In this document: piece after piece, positions 53,636 through 63,055 of the stretch | Position numbering within the stretch: position 1 is the stretch's first letter | How the letters are laid out: each line of letters starts with the position of its first letter | NCBI RefSeq assembly: GCF_016598575.1 | Contig: NZ_CP066801.1 | Location: 2,480,001-2,544,000 of the forward strand | Direction of reading: 5' to 3' | DNA from: Streptomyces sp. HSG2 | Lineage (GTDB): Bacteria > Actinomycetota > Actinomycetes > Streptomycetales > Streptomycetaceae | DNA: 64,000 bases | Notes under the pieces: generated by a model | Told to the model about the DNA's origin: nothing | What the model saw: only the letters and a program-made list of their open reading frames with translations | Databases searched by the model: none | Program-made: the position numbers and the translations under genes

Positions 53636-55189
53636 GTGCGGGCCCTGCTTCTCGGCATGTGGCTGGCCGCCGCGCGCAACGCCGGGACCGTCGTCTTCAC
53701 GTCAGTCACCAACCTCCTCTACTTCTCCCTGACCGACGAGATGCGCGCACTCCTTGACATCCCCCACTACCCCGACCACGCCCGCGGCTTCGAAGCCGCG
53801 TACCACGTCGTCCGACGCCTGGCCCACCGCATCGAGAAAGCGGTTGACCCCTCACCACTGCCCAAGAACCACCGCCTTGACCGCGAGCTCGCCGCCCGCC
53901 TCCTTGCCGAGGCCGACCCCGAGGAACTCGCCGGCAGGCGCTCGCTCATGCTGCGGGTCGTCAACCGGATCCTTGCCATGTCCCTCCTCGACGCCCACCC
54001 CCTGCTGGAGGGCCGCTGGGACGGCTCGGCCGCCCTGGACGCCACCGTCATCGGTACCTACTCCAAGGGCCTGTCGGCCGACAGCCCGGTCACGGCGAGC
54101 GACCCCGACGCCGGCTGGTACGTCCGCACCGCCAAGCACAAGGACCCCCTCGTGACCGACGCACCGCCACAGGAGCGGATCAAGAAGCGCCTGTACGGCT
54201 ACGACGCCTGCCTCGTCGTCGCACGCGACCCCGACCACGACGGCGCACCGCTGCCCGACGGCTCGGCCAACCCCGACGTCGTCCCGTCCCTGGTCGTCGC
54301 GTTCTCCCTCGACAAGCCCAGCCACCGCCCCGCCGAGGTCGCCCTCGAAGCCCTCCAGCAGGTCGATCCCCGCTACCCCCGCGGCTACCTCGCCGGCGAC
54401 CGCCTCTACCCCGACCAGAAGCCGGACAAGTTCCAGCTGCCCATCCGTGCCCTGGGCTACCAGCCCGTCTACGACTACGCCAAGGACCAGCTCGGCGTGC
54501 AGGCCCAGTTCGCCGGGGCAGAACTCGTCGAGGGCAACTGGTACTGCCCCTCCATGCCCCAGCCCCTCAAGGACGCCACCAAGGACCTCGTCACCAAGAA
54601 GATCGACAAGCAGACCTGGATCAACCGGATCCGGCAGCGCACCGCCTACCTCTTCATGCCCAAACAGCGTGCCGACGCCGAGGGCCACCGCCGCATGATG
54701 TGCCCCGCCGAAGCCAACCGCGGCCAGTGCTCCCTCAAGCCCTACACCCTCGGCCGGGGCATCCACCTGCCCCTCATCGACCCCGAACCCAGCCCCGCCG
54801 GCTCGCCCACCGCCTGCACCCAGCGCACCATCACCCTCCCGCCCGAGGTTGGCGCCCAGCTCTGGCAGCCCCTCCAGTACGGCACCGCGGAATGGCAGCG
54901 CGTCTACTTCCGGCTCCGCAACGCCATCGAGGGGATGAACGGCTTCGGCAAGGACCCCCTCTACGAACACCTGGAGCCCGGCGGCACCCGCCGCATCCGC
55001 GGCATCGCCGCCCAGGCCATCCTCCTGGCCTTCCAACTCGCCCACGCCAACAAACGCAAGCTCGCCACCTGGGCCGGCAGCATCGCCCTCCACGGCGACC
55101 AGCCCCACCGCCGCCCCACCCGCCGTCGCAAGACCAAACCCCTGGGCACCTGGACACCCAAGGGGTACCTCACCGAAACGACTGCGTGA
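53636..55189 (+). pseudogene. transposase-like protein lacking its N-terminus
   Basis: A long open frame (517 codons from GTG 53636). Upstream in the same frame CTGRKRTLTVRALLLGMWLAAARNAGTVVFTS begins abruptly, so the N-terminus is missing. Later segments are LDATVIGTYSKGL, YVRTAKHKDP, YLAGDRLYPDQKPDKFQLPIRALGYQPVYDYAKDQLG, YLFMPKQRADAEGHRRMMCPAEANRGQC and WQRVYFRLRNAIEGMNGFGKDPLYEHLEPGGTRRIRGIAAQAILLAFQLAHANKRKL. The DDE-like layout and late Glu-containing helix indicate a transposase; the exact IS family is uncertain. Confidence 0.6.
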
Positions 55190-55245
55190 GAGGGGTCACA
55201 CCCCGGCAAGCCAACTGAAGGCCAACAACCGAAGACCCGGAACAC

Positions 55246-55279
55246 GACTGCCCGGCGGCTCCCCAGCCGCCGGGCAGTC
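55246..55279 (+). terminator. strong hairpin after the transposase-like gene
   Basis: GACTGCCCGGCGGCT pairs perfectly (15 bp) with AGCCGCCGGGCAGTC across a CCCC loop, 57 bp past the stop codon. Confidence 0.75.
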
Positions 55280-55325
55280 ACGCGCGCAAGCCGCACCACA
55301 CCCCACCTGACCAGCAAGGAAAAGC

Positions 55326-55365
55326 GAAACGGTCGGCATCGTGATCACGATGCCGACCGTTTCGT
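55326..55365 (-). terminator. perfect 40-bp palindrome, terminator of tRNA-Leu
   Basis: Two 20-bp arms centred at TGA|TCA. The leftward strand continues with CTTTTCC, 37 nt after the tRNA 3' end, so it fits an intrinsic terminator for the leftward tRNA. It shares the 12-bp centre TCGTGATCACGA with the palindrome at 40345-40384. Confidence 0.75.
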
Positions 55366-55401
55366 CGGTGCTACCAGGACACTTTCGTCGGTGTCCCGTT
55401 G

Positions 55402-55485
55402 TGCGCGAGGGGGGAGTTGAACCCCCACGCCCTTGCGGGCACTGGAACCTGAATCCAGCGCGTCTGCCTATTCCGCCACCCGCGC
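55402..55485 (-). tRNA. tRNA-Leu (CAG anticodon)
   Basis: 84 nt. The acceptor stem GCGCGGG pairs with CTCGCGC (one G-U). Anticodon arm is CTGGA-TTCAGGT-TCCAG with anticodon CAG, a long variable arm (TGCCCGCAAGGGCG) typical of class II tRNAs, and T-arm GGGGG-TTCAACT-CCCCC. CCA is not encoded. It marks the right edge of the IS-rich region; tRNA genes are common integration targets. Confidence 0.95.
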
Positions 55486-56047
55486 ATTTGGGTGAGCCGA
55501 TCGGGCCCGAAACCACTGACCGGCCCCTCCCGACACCGAGAAGACTAGCACGCTGAACAGGGTGGTCTCACATCCCGCTCCGGCACCGCACTCGCGGGAG
55601 AGGCGGGAGAGAGCACGCCAAGCCGGGGAACGACACGTACACGTTCGGGTATCAACCGAGTACCACTCGGCCGGTCTGCGCCCGGGGGAGGTTCCGGCCC
55701 GCCCGCGGGTACGGGACACTTGCCAGTGACCCCCTCTACGATTCTGGGCATGAGTCCGCTCACGAGCGCCCCCGAGAGGTTCCGAACAGGGCTCCGGCGG
55801 GAACTCCGGGAGGCGTCGGGGCCACGTCGGGGTTCCGGACCCGCCCCGGCGGCCGAGTCGACGGGGGGAACCAGCCGACGGACCGGCGCGTGGATACGAT
55901 CAGTAAGCAGTACCAGGTGGGCACAGCGCGAGGGCGCGAGGCGCGGACGGACGGGACGCGGATGAGCGGCGCACCGGGATACACGCAGGCAAGACAGAGC
56001 GGTACGCGGAGCAGTGGGCGGGACGCCAGCGACGGAGGAGGTGCCCC
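55486..56047. other. intergenic region upstream of tRNA-Leu and fhaA
   Basis: About 560 bp carrying the leftward tRNA promoter and the rightward fhaA promoter. TACGAT occurs at 55737-55742 and 55895-55900 as possible -10 boxes, the second with GGAACC 21 bp upstream, but neither has a good -35. Short frames here are low-complexity and were not called. Confidence 0.35.
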
Positions 56048-56887
56048 ATGGGAGTCCTGAAGAAGTTCGAGCAGCGCCTCGAAGGTCTGGTCAACGGCAC
56101 CTTCGCCAAGGTGTTCAAGTCCGAGGTGCAGCCTGTGGAGATCGCCGGGGCGCTCCAACGCGAGTGCGACAACAACGCGACCATCTGGAACCGTGATCGC
56201 ACCGTCGTGCCGAACGACTTCATCGTGGAACTCAGCACCCCCGACTACGAGCGCCTCAGCCCGTACTCGGGACAGCTCGGCGAAGAGCTCGCCGGCATGG
56301 TGAGGGAGTACGCCAAGCAGCAGCGCTACACCTTCATGGGATCGATCAAGGTCCACCTGGAGAAGGCCGAGGACCTGGACACCGGTCTCTACCGGGTCCG
56401 CAGCCGCACGCTCGCCTCCTCCAGCAGCCACCCGGGTCCACCCCAGGGTCCGGCGGCGTCGCCCTCGGGATACGGGTATCCGCCCGCCGCGGGCGCCGGC
56501 GCGCCGCCCATGCCGTCCGCGCCGCCGCCGGGCCGGCCCGGCGGATACGGCCATCCCCACTCCGCCGAGAGCCCCCGGCCCCCGGCCGCCGCTCCGTCGA
56601 GCGGCACGACCCGCCACTGGGTCGAGATCAACGGCACCCGTCACCAGATCTCCCGGTCCACGCTGGTGCTCGGGCGCAGTACCGAGGCGGACGTCCGGAT
56701 CGACGACCCCGGTGTCAGCCGCAGACACTGCGAGATCCGGACCGGGACGCCCCCGACGATCCAGGATCTCGGATCCACCAACGGCATCGTGGTGGACGGG
56801 CAACACACCACCCGCGCTACGCTCCGCGACGGCTCGCGGATCGTCGTGGGCAGCACCACCGTTATCTATAGGCAAGCCGAAGGGTGA
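56048..56887 (+). CDS. fhaA: FhaA: DUF3662/FHA-domain protein
   Basis: A 279-residue cytosolic adaptor in the PknB cell-wall signalling cluster. The N-terminal DUF3662 domain (MGVLKKFEQRLEGLVNGTFAKVFKSEVQPVEIAGALQRECDNN..., residues 1-~115) is followed by a Gly/Pro/Tyr linker. The C-terminal FHA domain (~195-275) has the phosphothreonine-binding residues in LVLGRSTEADVRIDDPGVSRRHCEI and DLGSTNGI. In mycobacteria FhaA binds phosphorylated MviN to restrain peptidoglycan synthesis (family knowledge). It is the first gene of a rightward cluster. Confidence 0.93.
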   Translation: MGVLKKFEQRLEGLVNGTFAKVFKSEVQPVEIAGALQRECDNNATIWNRDRTVVPNDFIVELSTPDYERLSPYSGQLGEELAGMVREYAKQQRYTFMGSIKVHLEKAEDLDTGLYRVRSRTLASSSSHPGPPQGPAASPSGYGYPPAAGAGAPPMPSAPPPGRPGGYGHPHSAESPRPPAAAPSSGTTRHWVEINGTRHQISRSTLVLGRSTEADVRIDDPGVSRRHCEIRTGTPPTIQDLGSTNGIVVDGQHTTRATLRDGSRIVVGSTTVIYRQAEG

Positions 56888-56897
56888 TGCGGGGGCA

Positions 56898-57410
56898 ATG
56901 TCAGAGCTGACCCTCACGGTCATGCGGCTGGGTTTCCTGGCCGTACTGTGGCTGTTCGTGATCGTGGCCGTGCAGGTCATCCGCAGCGACCTGTTCGGTA
57001 CGCGCGTCACCCAGCGCGCGTCGCGCCGGGAGTCCGGACGGGACCGCCAACAGGGCGGGCGTCAGGCGCCGCCGCAGCAGCGCCAGCAGTCGGGCGGCGG
57101 TCGGGCCCGCCGCAACGCACCGACCAAGCTGGTGGTCACGGAGGGCACGCTCAGCGGCACCACCGTGGCGCTCCAGGGCCAGACCATCACCCTCGGTCGG
57201 GCCCACGACTCCACGATCGTGCTGGACGACGACTACGCCTCCAGCCGCCATGCCAGGATCTACCCCGACCAGGGGGGCCAGTGGATCGTGGAGGACCTGG
57301 GATCCACCAACGGCACCTACGTGGACCGGTCCCGGCTGACTTCCCCCACACCGATCTCCGTGGGCAACCCGATCCGCATCGGCAAGACCGTCATCGAGCT
57401 GCGGAAGTAG
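56898..57410 (+). CDS. fhaB: FhaB (FipA): membrane-anchored FHA-domain protein
   Basis: A 170-residue protein. An N-terminal membrane helix (LTVMRLGFLAVLWLFVIVAVQVIRSDLFG) is followed by a basic Gln/Arg-rich linker and a C-terminal FHA domain with ITLGRAHDSTIVLDDDYASSRHARI and DLGSTNGTYV. The homologue links FtsZ and FtsQ under oxidative stress in mycobacteria. Starts 10 bp after fhaA. Confidence 0.92.
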   Translation: MSELTLTVMRLGFLAVLWLFVIVAVQVIRSDLFGTRVTQRASRRESGRDRQQGGRQAPPQQRQQSGGGRARRNAPTKLVVTEGTLSGTTVALQGQTITLGRAHDSTIVLDDDYASSRHARIYPDQGGQWIVEDLGSTNGTYVDRSRLTSPTPISVGNPIRIGKTVIELRK

Positions 57411-57503
57411 TGCTACACCAATGAATGAGCGCGAGCGGAGCGAGCACGCGGCGGCGGCCGGCACCACGGGCCCCGGCGCGCTCCCGACCGGAGGGTGGGC
57501 AGT

Positions 57504-59114
57504 GTGGCGCGACACGACCGGCTGTACCCGGAGCCGACCGGCGAGGTGGGTATGAGCCTGTCACTGCGGTTCGCCGCCGGATCGCATCGGGGCATGATCC
57601 GGGAGGGGAACGAGGACTCCGGCTACGCCGGCCCCCGGCTGCTCGCCATCGCCGACGGCATGGGCGGCCAGGCCGCCGGCGAGGTCGCCTCCTCCGAGGT
57701 CATCTCGACCATCGTCGCCCTCGACGACGACATCCCCGGCTCCGACGTCCTCACCTCTCTCGGCACCTCGGTGCAGCGGGCCAACGACCAGCTTCGCCAG
57801 ATGGTCGCCGAGGACCCCAGCCTGGAGGGCATGGGCACCACGCTCACCGCGCTGCTGTGGACGGGGCAGCGACTCGGGCTGGTCCACGTCGGAGACTCGC
57901 GCGCCTACCTGCTGCGAGACGGGACCCTCTCCCAGATCACCCAGGACCACACCTGGGTCCAACGCCTCGTCGACGAGGGCCGTATCACCGAGGAAGAGGC
58001 GGGCACCCACCCACAACGCTCCCTGCTCATGCGCGCCCTGGGCAGCGGCGACCACGTCGAGCCGGACCTCTCCATCCGCGAGGTCCGGCCCGGCGACCGC
58101 TACCTCATCTGCTCCGACGGCCTGAGCGGGGTGGTCTCCCGCGAGACCATGCAGGAGACCCTCGCCGGTCACCGGGGACCCGAGGACGCGGTGCAGGAGC
58201 TGATCCAGCTCGCCCTGCGCGGCGGCGGACCCGACAACATCACCGTGATCATCGCGGACGTTCTCGACCCCGACGCCGGGGGCGCCCCGACCGAGCCGCT
58301 GTACGACACCCCCGTCGTGGTCGGAGCCGTCGCCGAGAATCAGCACCAGCTCACGGACAACGGCATCATGCAGACCCCGGCGGGTCGGGCCTCCGGCCTC
58401 GGACGGCCGGGTGGAGGCCACGGCGGAGCCGACGGGGCATTCGGAGATCCCGGCGGCGGGCCGGAGGGAGCCGACGCGGTAGACCCCTCCGAGGACTTCG
58501 GCGGCGAGGCGTTCGTCAGACCTCGCAGGCGTCGCCGCTGGCTCAAGGTGTCCCTGTACTCGGTGCTGGCCCTCTCCGTCGTCGGCGCCGGTCTGTACGG
58601 CGGCTGGCGTTGGACCCAGAGCCAGTACTACGTCGGCGCCAACGACGACCACGTCGCCCTCTACCGGGGGATCAGCCAGGATCTGGCCTGGGTGTCCCTG
58701 TCGAAGGTGGAGAAGGACCATCCGGAGATCGAACTGCGATACCTGCCTCCGTACCAGCAGAAGCTGGTCGAGTCCACGATCGCCGAGGGCGACCTGAACG
58801 ATGCCCGCTCGAAGATCGACGAGCTGGCGGTGCAGGCCTCCGCCTGCCAGAAGCAACTCGAACGCGCCGAACTGAGCGAGAGCGAGGCGGCGACGGCCGG
58901 CGACGAGGCGGCGGACGCCGCGGGAACCACGCCGGCGTCCCTGACGTCCAAGGCTTCGCCGACCCCGAGCCCGTCGTCACCCTCCACGGTGACCCCGTCG
59001 GACGATCCCTCGGTACCGGAGCCGACCTCGTCCGCGACCCCACCGAACCCCGACCCCGGCCCGACCCTCTCGGAGGAAGAACAGAAGGTCGTCTCGCTGT
59101 GCGGTCAGCAGTAG
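57504..59114 (+). CDS. pstP: PstP-type PP2C Ser/Thr protein phosphatase
   Basis: A 536-residue phosphatase that reverses PknB-type kinases. The PP2C domain (residues ~15-255) carries the metal motifs GMIREGNEDSG, IADGMGGQAAGEVAS, LVHVGDSRAYLLRDG, LICSDGLSG and GPDNITVII. One membrane helix (~345-367) is followed by an extracytoplasmic domain and a Ser/Thr/Pro tail. The GTG at 57504 was chosen because GGAGG is 9 bases upstream; GTG 57495 would abut it, and ATG 57552 (MSLSLRF) is also possible. Confidence 0.93.
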   Translation: MARHDRLYPEPTGEVGMSLSLRFAAGSHRGMIREGNEDSGYAGPRLLAIADGMGGQAAGEVASSEVISTIVALDDDIPGSDVLTSLGTSVQRANDQLRQMVAEDPSLEGMGTTLTALLWTGQRLGLVHVGDSRAYLLRDGTLSQITQDHTWVQRLVDEGRITEEEAGTHPQRSLLMRALGSGDHVEPDLSIREVRPGDRYLICSDGLSGVVSRETMQETLAGHRGPEDAVQELIQLALRGGGPDNITVIIADVLDPDAGGAPTEPLYDTPVVVGAVAENQHQLTDNGIMQTPAGRASGLGRPGGGHGGADGAFGDPGGGPEGADAVDPSEDFGGEAFVRPRRRRRWLKVSLYSVLALSVVGAGLYGGWRWTQSQYYVGANDDHVALYRGISQDLAWVSLSKVEKDHPEIELRYLPPYQQKLVESTIAEGDLNDARSKIDELAVQASACQKQLERAELSESEAATAGDEAADAAGTTPASLTSKASPTPSPSSPSTVTPSDDPSVPEPTSSATPPNPDPGPTLSEEEQKVVSLCGQQ

Positions 59115-59141
59115 GCCAGGCGTGAGAGGCACCGTCACACG

Positions 59142-60581
59142 ATGAGCAGCACACCTTCCAACCCGCCGACGCACCACACGTCGACCATCGGGGCGATCGG
59201 CGCGCCCAGCCGCCGCAACACCGAACTCGCGCTCCTGCTGTTCGCCGTGGCCATCCCGGTGTTCGCCTACGCCAACGTGGGTCTGGCGCTCGACGGCCGG
59301 GTTCCCGCCGGTCTGCTGAGCTACGGCCTCGGGCTCGGCCTGCTCGCGGGCGTCGGACACCTGGTGGTCCGCAGGTTCGCCCCCTACGCCGACCCGCTAC
59401 TGCTGCCCCTGGCCACGCTCCTCAACGGCCTGGGGCTGGTCGCCATCTGGCGGTTGGACCAGTCCGAGCTGCTCCAGTCGCTGAACCTGGCCGGTGGCGC
59501 CGCCCCGCGCCAGTTGCTGTACACCGCCCTGGGCATCGCCCTGTTCGTGGTCGTGATGATCTTCCTCAAGGACCATCGCGTCCTACAGCGCTACACCTAC
59601 ATCTCGATGCTGGTGGCTCTCGTCCTGCTGTTGCTGCCATTGGTTCCGGGCCTGGGTCGCAACATCTACGGCGCCAAGATCTGGATCCAGGTCGGTTCCT
59701 TCTCGATTCAGCCCGGCGAATTCGCCAAGATCGTTCTGGCCATCTTCTTCGCCGGCTACCTGATGGTGAAACGGGACGCGCTCGCGCTGGCCAGTCGCAG
59801 GGTGATGGGGCTGTACCTGCCGCGGGGTCGTGACCTGGGGCCGATCCTCGTGGTCTGGGCGGTGTCGATCCTGATCCTCGTCTTCGAGACGGACCTCGGC
59901 ACCTCGTTGCTGTTCTTCGGCATGTTCGTGATCATGCTGTACGTCGCCACCGAACGGACCAGCTGGATCGTGTTCGGCCTGCTCATGTCGGCCGCCGGTG
60001 CCGTGGGCGTGGCCAGCTTCGAGATCCACATCCAACAGCGCGTCGATGCGTGGCTCGACCCGATGGGGGAGTACCTGCTCTCCCGGGAGGGACTCGAAGG
60101 CCACTCGGAACAGGCCATGCAGGCCCTCTGGGCCTTCGGCTCCGGCGGCACGCTCGGTACCGGGTGGGGGCAGGGTCACTCCGAACTGATCCGCTTCGCC
60201 GCCAACTCGGACTTCATCCTCGCCACCTTCGCGGAGGAACTCGGCCTGGCCGGCACCATGGCCATCCTGCTCGTCTACGCGCTCATCGTCGAACGTGGCG
60301 TGCGCACCGCCCTGGCCGCCCGGGACCCCTTCGGGAAGCTCCTCGCCATCGGCCTGTCCGGGGCCTTCGCCCTCCAGGTCTTCGTCGTCGCCGGTGGTGT
60401 GATGGGGCTCATCCCGCTCACCGGGATGACCATGCCGTTCCTGGCCTACGGAGGCTCGTCGGTCATCGCCAACTGGGCGCTGGTCGGGGTACTGCTGAGG
60501 ATCAGCGACACGGCCCGACGCCCCGCCCCCACTCCCGCCGCCCAGCCCGACGCCGAGATGACCCAGGTCGTGCGCGGGTGA
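59142..60581 (+). CDS. SEDS family peptidoglycan glycosyltransferase (FtsW/RodA/SpoVE)
   Basis: A 479-residue polytopic membrane protein that polymerises lipid II. SEDS signatures are RNIYGAKIWIQVGSFSIQPGEFAKIVLAIFFAGYL, ETDLGTSLLFFGMFVIMLYVATERTSWI with the catalytic Asp region, and SDFILATFAEELGLAGTMAILLVYALIVERG then IPLTGMTMPFLAYGGSSVIANW. SEDS enzymes work with a class B penicillin-binding protein, normally the next gene here. It is missing: the next gene is the kinase 323 bp away. Whether this one acts in division or elongation cannot be told. Confidence 0.93.
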   Translation: MSSTPSNPPTHHTSTIGAIGAPSRRNTELALLLFAVAIPVFAYANVGLALDGRVPAGLLSYGLGLGLLAGVGHLVVRRFAPYADPLLLPLATLLNGLGLVAIWRLDQSELLQSLNLAGGAAPRQLLYTALGIALFVVVMIFLKDHRVLQRYTYISMLVALVLLLLPLVPGLGRNIYGAKIWIQVGSFSIQPGEFAKIVLAIFFAGYLMVKRDALALASRRVMGLYLPRGRDLGPILVVWAVSILILVFETDLGTSLLFFGMFVIMLYVATERTSWIVFGLLMSAAGAVGVASFEIHIQQRVDAWLDPMGEYLLSREGLEGHSEQAMQALWAFGSGGTLGTGWGQGHSELIRFAANSDFILATFAEELGLAGTMAILLVYALIVERGVRTALAARDPFGKLLAIGLSGAFALQVFVVAGGVMGLIPLTGMTMPFLAYGGSSVIANWALVGVLLRISDTARRPAPTPAAQPDAEMTQVVRG

Positions 60582-60904
60582 ACCGGTGCGGCGACGGCGC
60601 CCCCACGCCCCCGACGCGCGCACCGCACTCGCGCGGCGGCCCCTCGCCCGAGGAGCCCCGGCCCACGCCGCCGCGGCCGGACGCGGGGGAGAAACCGGAC
60701 GACGCTCCCGTCGGTGGTCGTCGTGGCCGCCAGTGACTCCGCTCACGTCGGCGTCCTATCGCCGCACGTTGCGATACCGGTCCTGTATCAGGTGCCGAGC
60801 TTGACCGGGTGGCGTGAACTGAGCCGGGTACCGTAGGCCGGACGGCAGCCCCCGACCGCGCGGCCTCCGCCGGTCGGGACCGACGAGAGGGCTGGTAGGT
60901 AACC
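60582..60904. other. gap where the penicillin-binding protein gene is expected
   Basis: 323 bp between the SEDS gene and pknB. A 52-residue frame with GTG overlapping the SEDS stop (60578-60736; VNRCGDGAPTPPTRAPHSRG...) is Pro/Arg-rich and does not resemble the start of a PbpA (hydrophobic helix, then pedestal), so it was not called a gene. TTGACC at 60801-60806 may belong to a pknB promoter. No transposon remnant is visible. Confidence 0.6.
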
Positions 60905-62968
60905 ATGGAAGAGCCGCGTCGCCTCGGCGGCCGGTACGAGCTGGGCCAGGTGCTCGGCCGTGGTGGCATGGCCGAGGTCTATCTCGCCCGGGACACCCGG
61001 CTCGGCCGCACCGTGGCGGTGAAGACGCTCCGCGCGGACCTCGCGCGGGACCCGTCCTTCCAGGCCCGGTTTCGCCGGGAGGCCCAGTCGGCGGCCTCGC
61101 TCAACCATCCCGCGATCGTCGCGGTCTACGACACGGGCGAGGACTACATCGACGGGGTGTCCATCCCGTACATCGTCATGGAGTACGTCGACGGCTCCAC
61201 CCTGCGCGAACTGCTGCACAGCGGACGCAAGCTGCTGCCCGAACGGGCCATGGAGATGACCGTCGGCATCCTCCAGGGCCTGGAGTACGCGCACCGCAGC
61301 GGCATCGTCCACCGTGACATCAAGCCGGCCAATGTCATGCTGACGCGCAACGGCCAGGTCAAGGTCATGGACTTCGGTATCGCCCGTGCCATGGGCGACT
61401 CCGGAATGACCATGACCCAGACCGCGGCCGTCATCGGTACCGCGCAGTACCTCTCCCCGGAGCAGGCGAAGGGCGAGCAGGTGGACGCCCGCAGCGACCT
61501 GTACTCGACCGGGTGTCTGCTCTACGAGTTGTTGACAGTCCGTCCTCCGTTCGTGGGGGACTCACCCGTGGCCGTGGCCTACCAGCACGTCCGCGAGGAA
61601 CCACAGCCCCCCAGCGTCTTCGATCCCGAGATCACCCCCGAGATGGACGCCATCGTCATGCGGGCCCTGGTCAAGGATCCGGCCTACCGCTACCAATCCG
61701 CCGACGAGATGCGTGCCGACATCGAGGCCTGCCTCGACGGTCAGCCGGTCGCCGCCACCGCCGCCGTGGCATCGGTCGGCTACGGCGGCGACCGCCCGAC
61801 GGCGACTCTGCACGCCGGTGGCTCCGGGCCGGGCGGCGGAGCCGCGACGACGATGCTGCCGCCGGTGGGCCCGGACGACGGAGGCTACGGCTACGACGAC
61901 CGCCCCGACCGGCGACGTCAGAGGAGGAACGGCAGGACCTCCACGGTCCTCCTGGTCCTGGCCGGTGTGCTCGTCCTCGTCGGCGCGATCCTCATCGGCC
62001 GCTACGTGGTGACCGGTGGCGGGACGGGCAACGACCCGGTGCGGGTGCCCAATCTCGTCGGCCAGTCGGAGGAGGACGCTCGGCGCCTGCTCGACAACTC
62101 CGACCTGTCGCTGGGGACGATCGAGGAGCGAGCCTGCGAAGACCAGCCCGAGGGCTTGGTCTGTGAGCAGACTCCGGCGTCCGGCTCGGAGGTGGACAAG
62201 CTCACCGCGATCGACGTGATCGTGTCGACGGGGGCACCCCAGGTCAGTGTGCCCAGTGTGATCGGTCTCAGCCAGGAGGACGCCGAGGCCAAGCTGGAGT
62301 CGGAGGACTACGAGTTCGACGTGGAGGTCGAACAGCGGGAGTCCTCGGAGGATCCGGGCACCGTCCTCGACCAGGACCCGATCAAGGGCAAGGAGGTCGA
62401 GAAGGGCACGACGATCACCCTCACCGTCGCCAAGGCCGAGGAGCGGGCCACCGTCCCGGACGTCATCGGCCGTTCCTGTGAGGAGGCGAAGGCCCAACTG
62501 GAGGACAACGACCTGGCAGGCTCCTGCGTCGAGCAGGAGACGGACGACCAGGATCAGGTCGGAAAGGTCGTCTCGACCACCCCGCAGGCCAACCAGCAGG
62601 TCGACAAGAACTCCCAGGTGCAGATCTTCGTGGGCAAGGCCGCCGAGAAGGAGAAGGTGGCCGTACCCGAGGTTCGCGAGCAGACCTTGTCGCAGGCCCA
62701 GGACACGCTGCGCGGCAGTGGCTTCACCGATGTCCGGGTCGCCGGCACCGGTGAGGTCGACGGAGACTCGCTGGTGATCCAGCAGAATCCGGCCGCCGGC
62801 ACCGAGGTGGAGGACCCCGCCGGGACTCAGGTGACCCTGGTCGTCGTCGGTGACGACGGGAACGGTGGGAACAATGGGAACGGCGGCGGGAACGGCGGGA
62901 ACGGTGGAAACGACGGGGGAGGCAACGGTGGCGGAGGCGGGTTCATCGGTGGCCTGAGAGGCGACTGA
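60905..62968 (+). CDS. pknB: PASTA-domain Ser/Thr protein kinase PknB
   Basis: A 687-residue receptor kinase sensing cell-wall fragments. The kinase domain (residues ~10-275) has LGRGGMAEVY, VAVKTLRADL, HRDIKPANVM (near 135), DFGIARA and GTAQYLSPEQAKGEQVDARSDLY. One membrane helix (~346-368) leads to four PASTA repeats beginning near 379 (VRVPNLVGQSEEDA), 446 (VSVPSVIGLSQEDA), 514 (ATVPDVIGRSCEEA) and 584 (VAVPEVREQTLSQA). The C-terminal ~40 residues are Gly/Asn repeats. It is the last rightward gene of the cluster. Confidence 0.95.
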   Translation: MEEPRRLGGRYELGQVLGRGGMAEVYLARDTRLGRTVAVKTLRADLARDPSFQARFRREAQSAASLNHPAIVAVYDTGEDYIDGVSIPYIVMEYVDGSTLRELLHSGRKLLPERAMEMTVGILQGLEYAHRSGIVHRDIKPANVMLTRNGQVKVMDFGIARAMGDSGMTMTQTAAVIGTAQYLSPEQAKGEQVDARSDLYSTGCLLYELLTVRPPFVGDSPVAVAYQHVREEPQPPSVFDPEITPEMDAIVMRALVKDPAYRYQSADEMRADIEACLDGQPVAATAAVASVGYGGDRPTATLHAGGSGPGGGAATTMLPPVGPDDGGYGYDDRPDRRRQRRNGRTSTVLLVLAGVLVLVGAILIGRYVVTGGGTGNDPVRVPNLVGQSEEDARRLLDNSDLSLGTIEERACEDQPEGLVCEQTPASGSEVDKLTAIDVIVSTGAPQVSVPSVIGLSQEDAEAKLESEDYEFDVEVEQRESSEDPGTVLDQDPIKGKEVEKGTTITLTVAKAEERATVPDVIGRSCEEAKAQLEDNDLAGSCVEQETDDQDQVGKVVSTTPQANQQVDKNSQVQIFVGKAAEKEKVAVPEVREQTLSQAQDTLRGSGFTDVRVAGTGEVDGDSLVIQQNPAAGTEVEDPAGTQVTLVVVGDDGNGGNNGNGGGNGGNGGNDGGGNGGGGGFIGGLRGD

Positions 62969-63028
62969 CGCCGCGCGGGCAACGGTAGGTGACCGTCGGT
63001 GCGACGACCTGTGCTCCCGTCGGACCGA

Positions 63029-63055
63029 CGGTCGGGGGGCGCCGGGCCCCGACCG
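63029..63055. terminator. hairpin between convergent pknB and sortase genes
   Basis: CGGTCGGGG (63029-63037) pairs perfectly with CCCCGACCG (63047-63055) across a 9-nt loop in the 270-bp convergent gap; probably bidirectional. Confidence 0.6.

Noticed and set aside
60578-60736. 52-residue frame coupled to the SEDS gene as a pbpA remnant
   Set aside because: It lacks the N-terminal membrane helix and any PBP motif; composition is Pro/Arg-rich and it could be random read-through.
62845-62965. Gly/Asn codon repeats at the end of pknB as a DNA repeat array
   Set aside because: They encode the low-complexity C-terminal tail and show no regular spacer structure; not CRISPR or a separate element.
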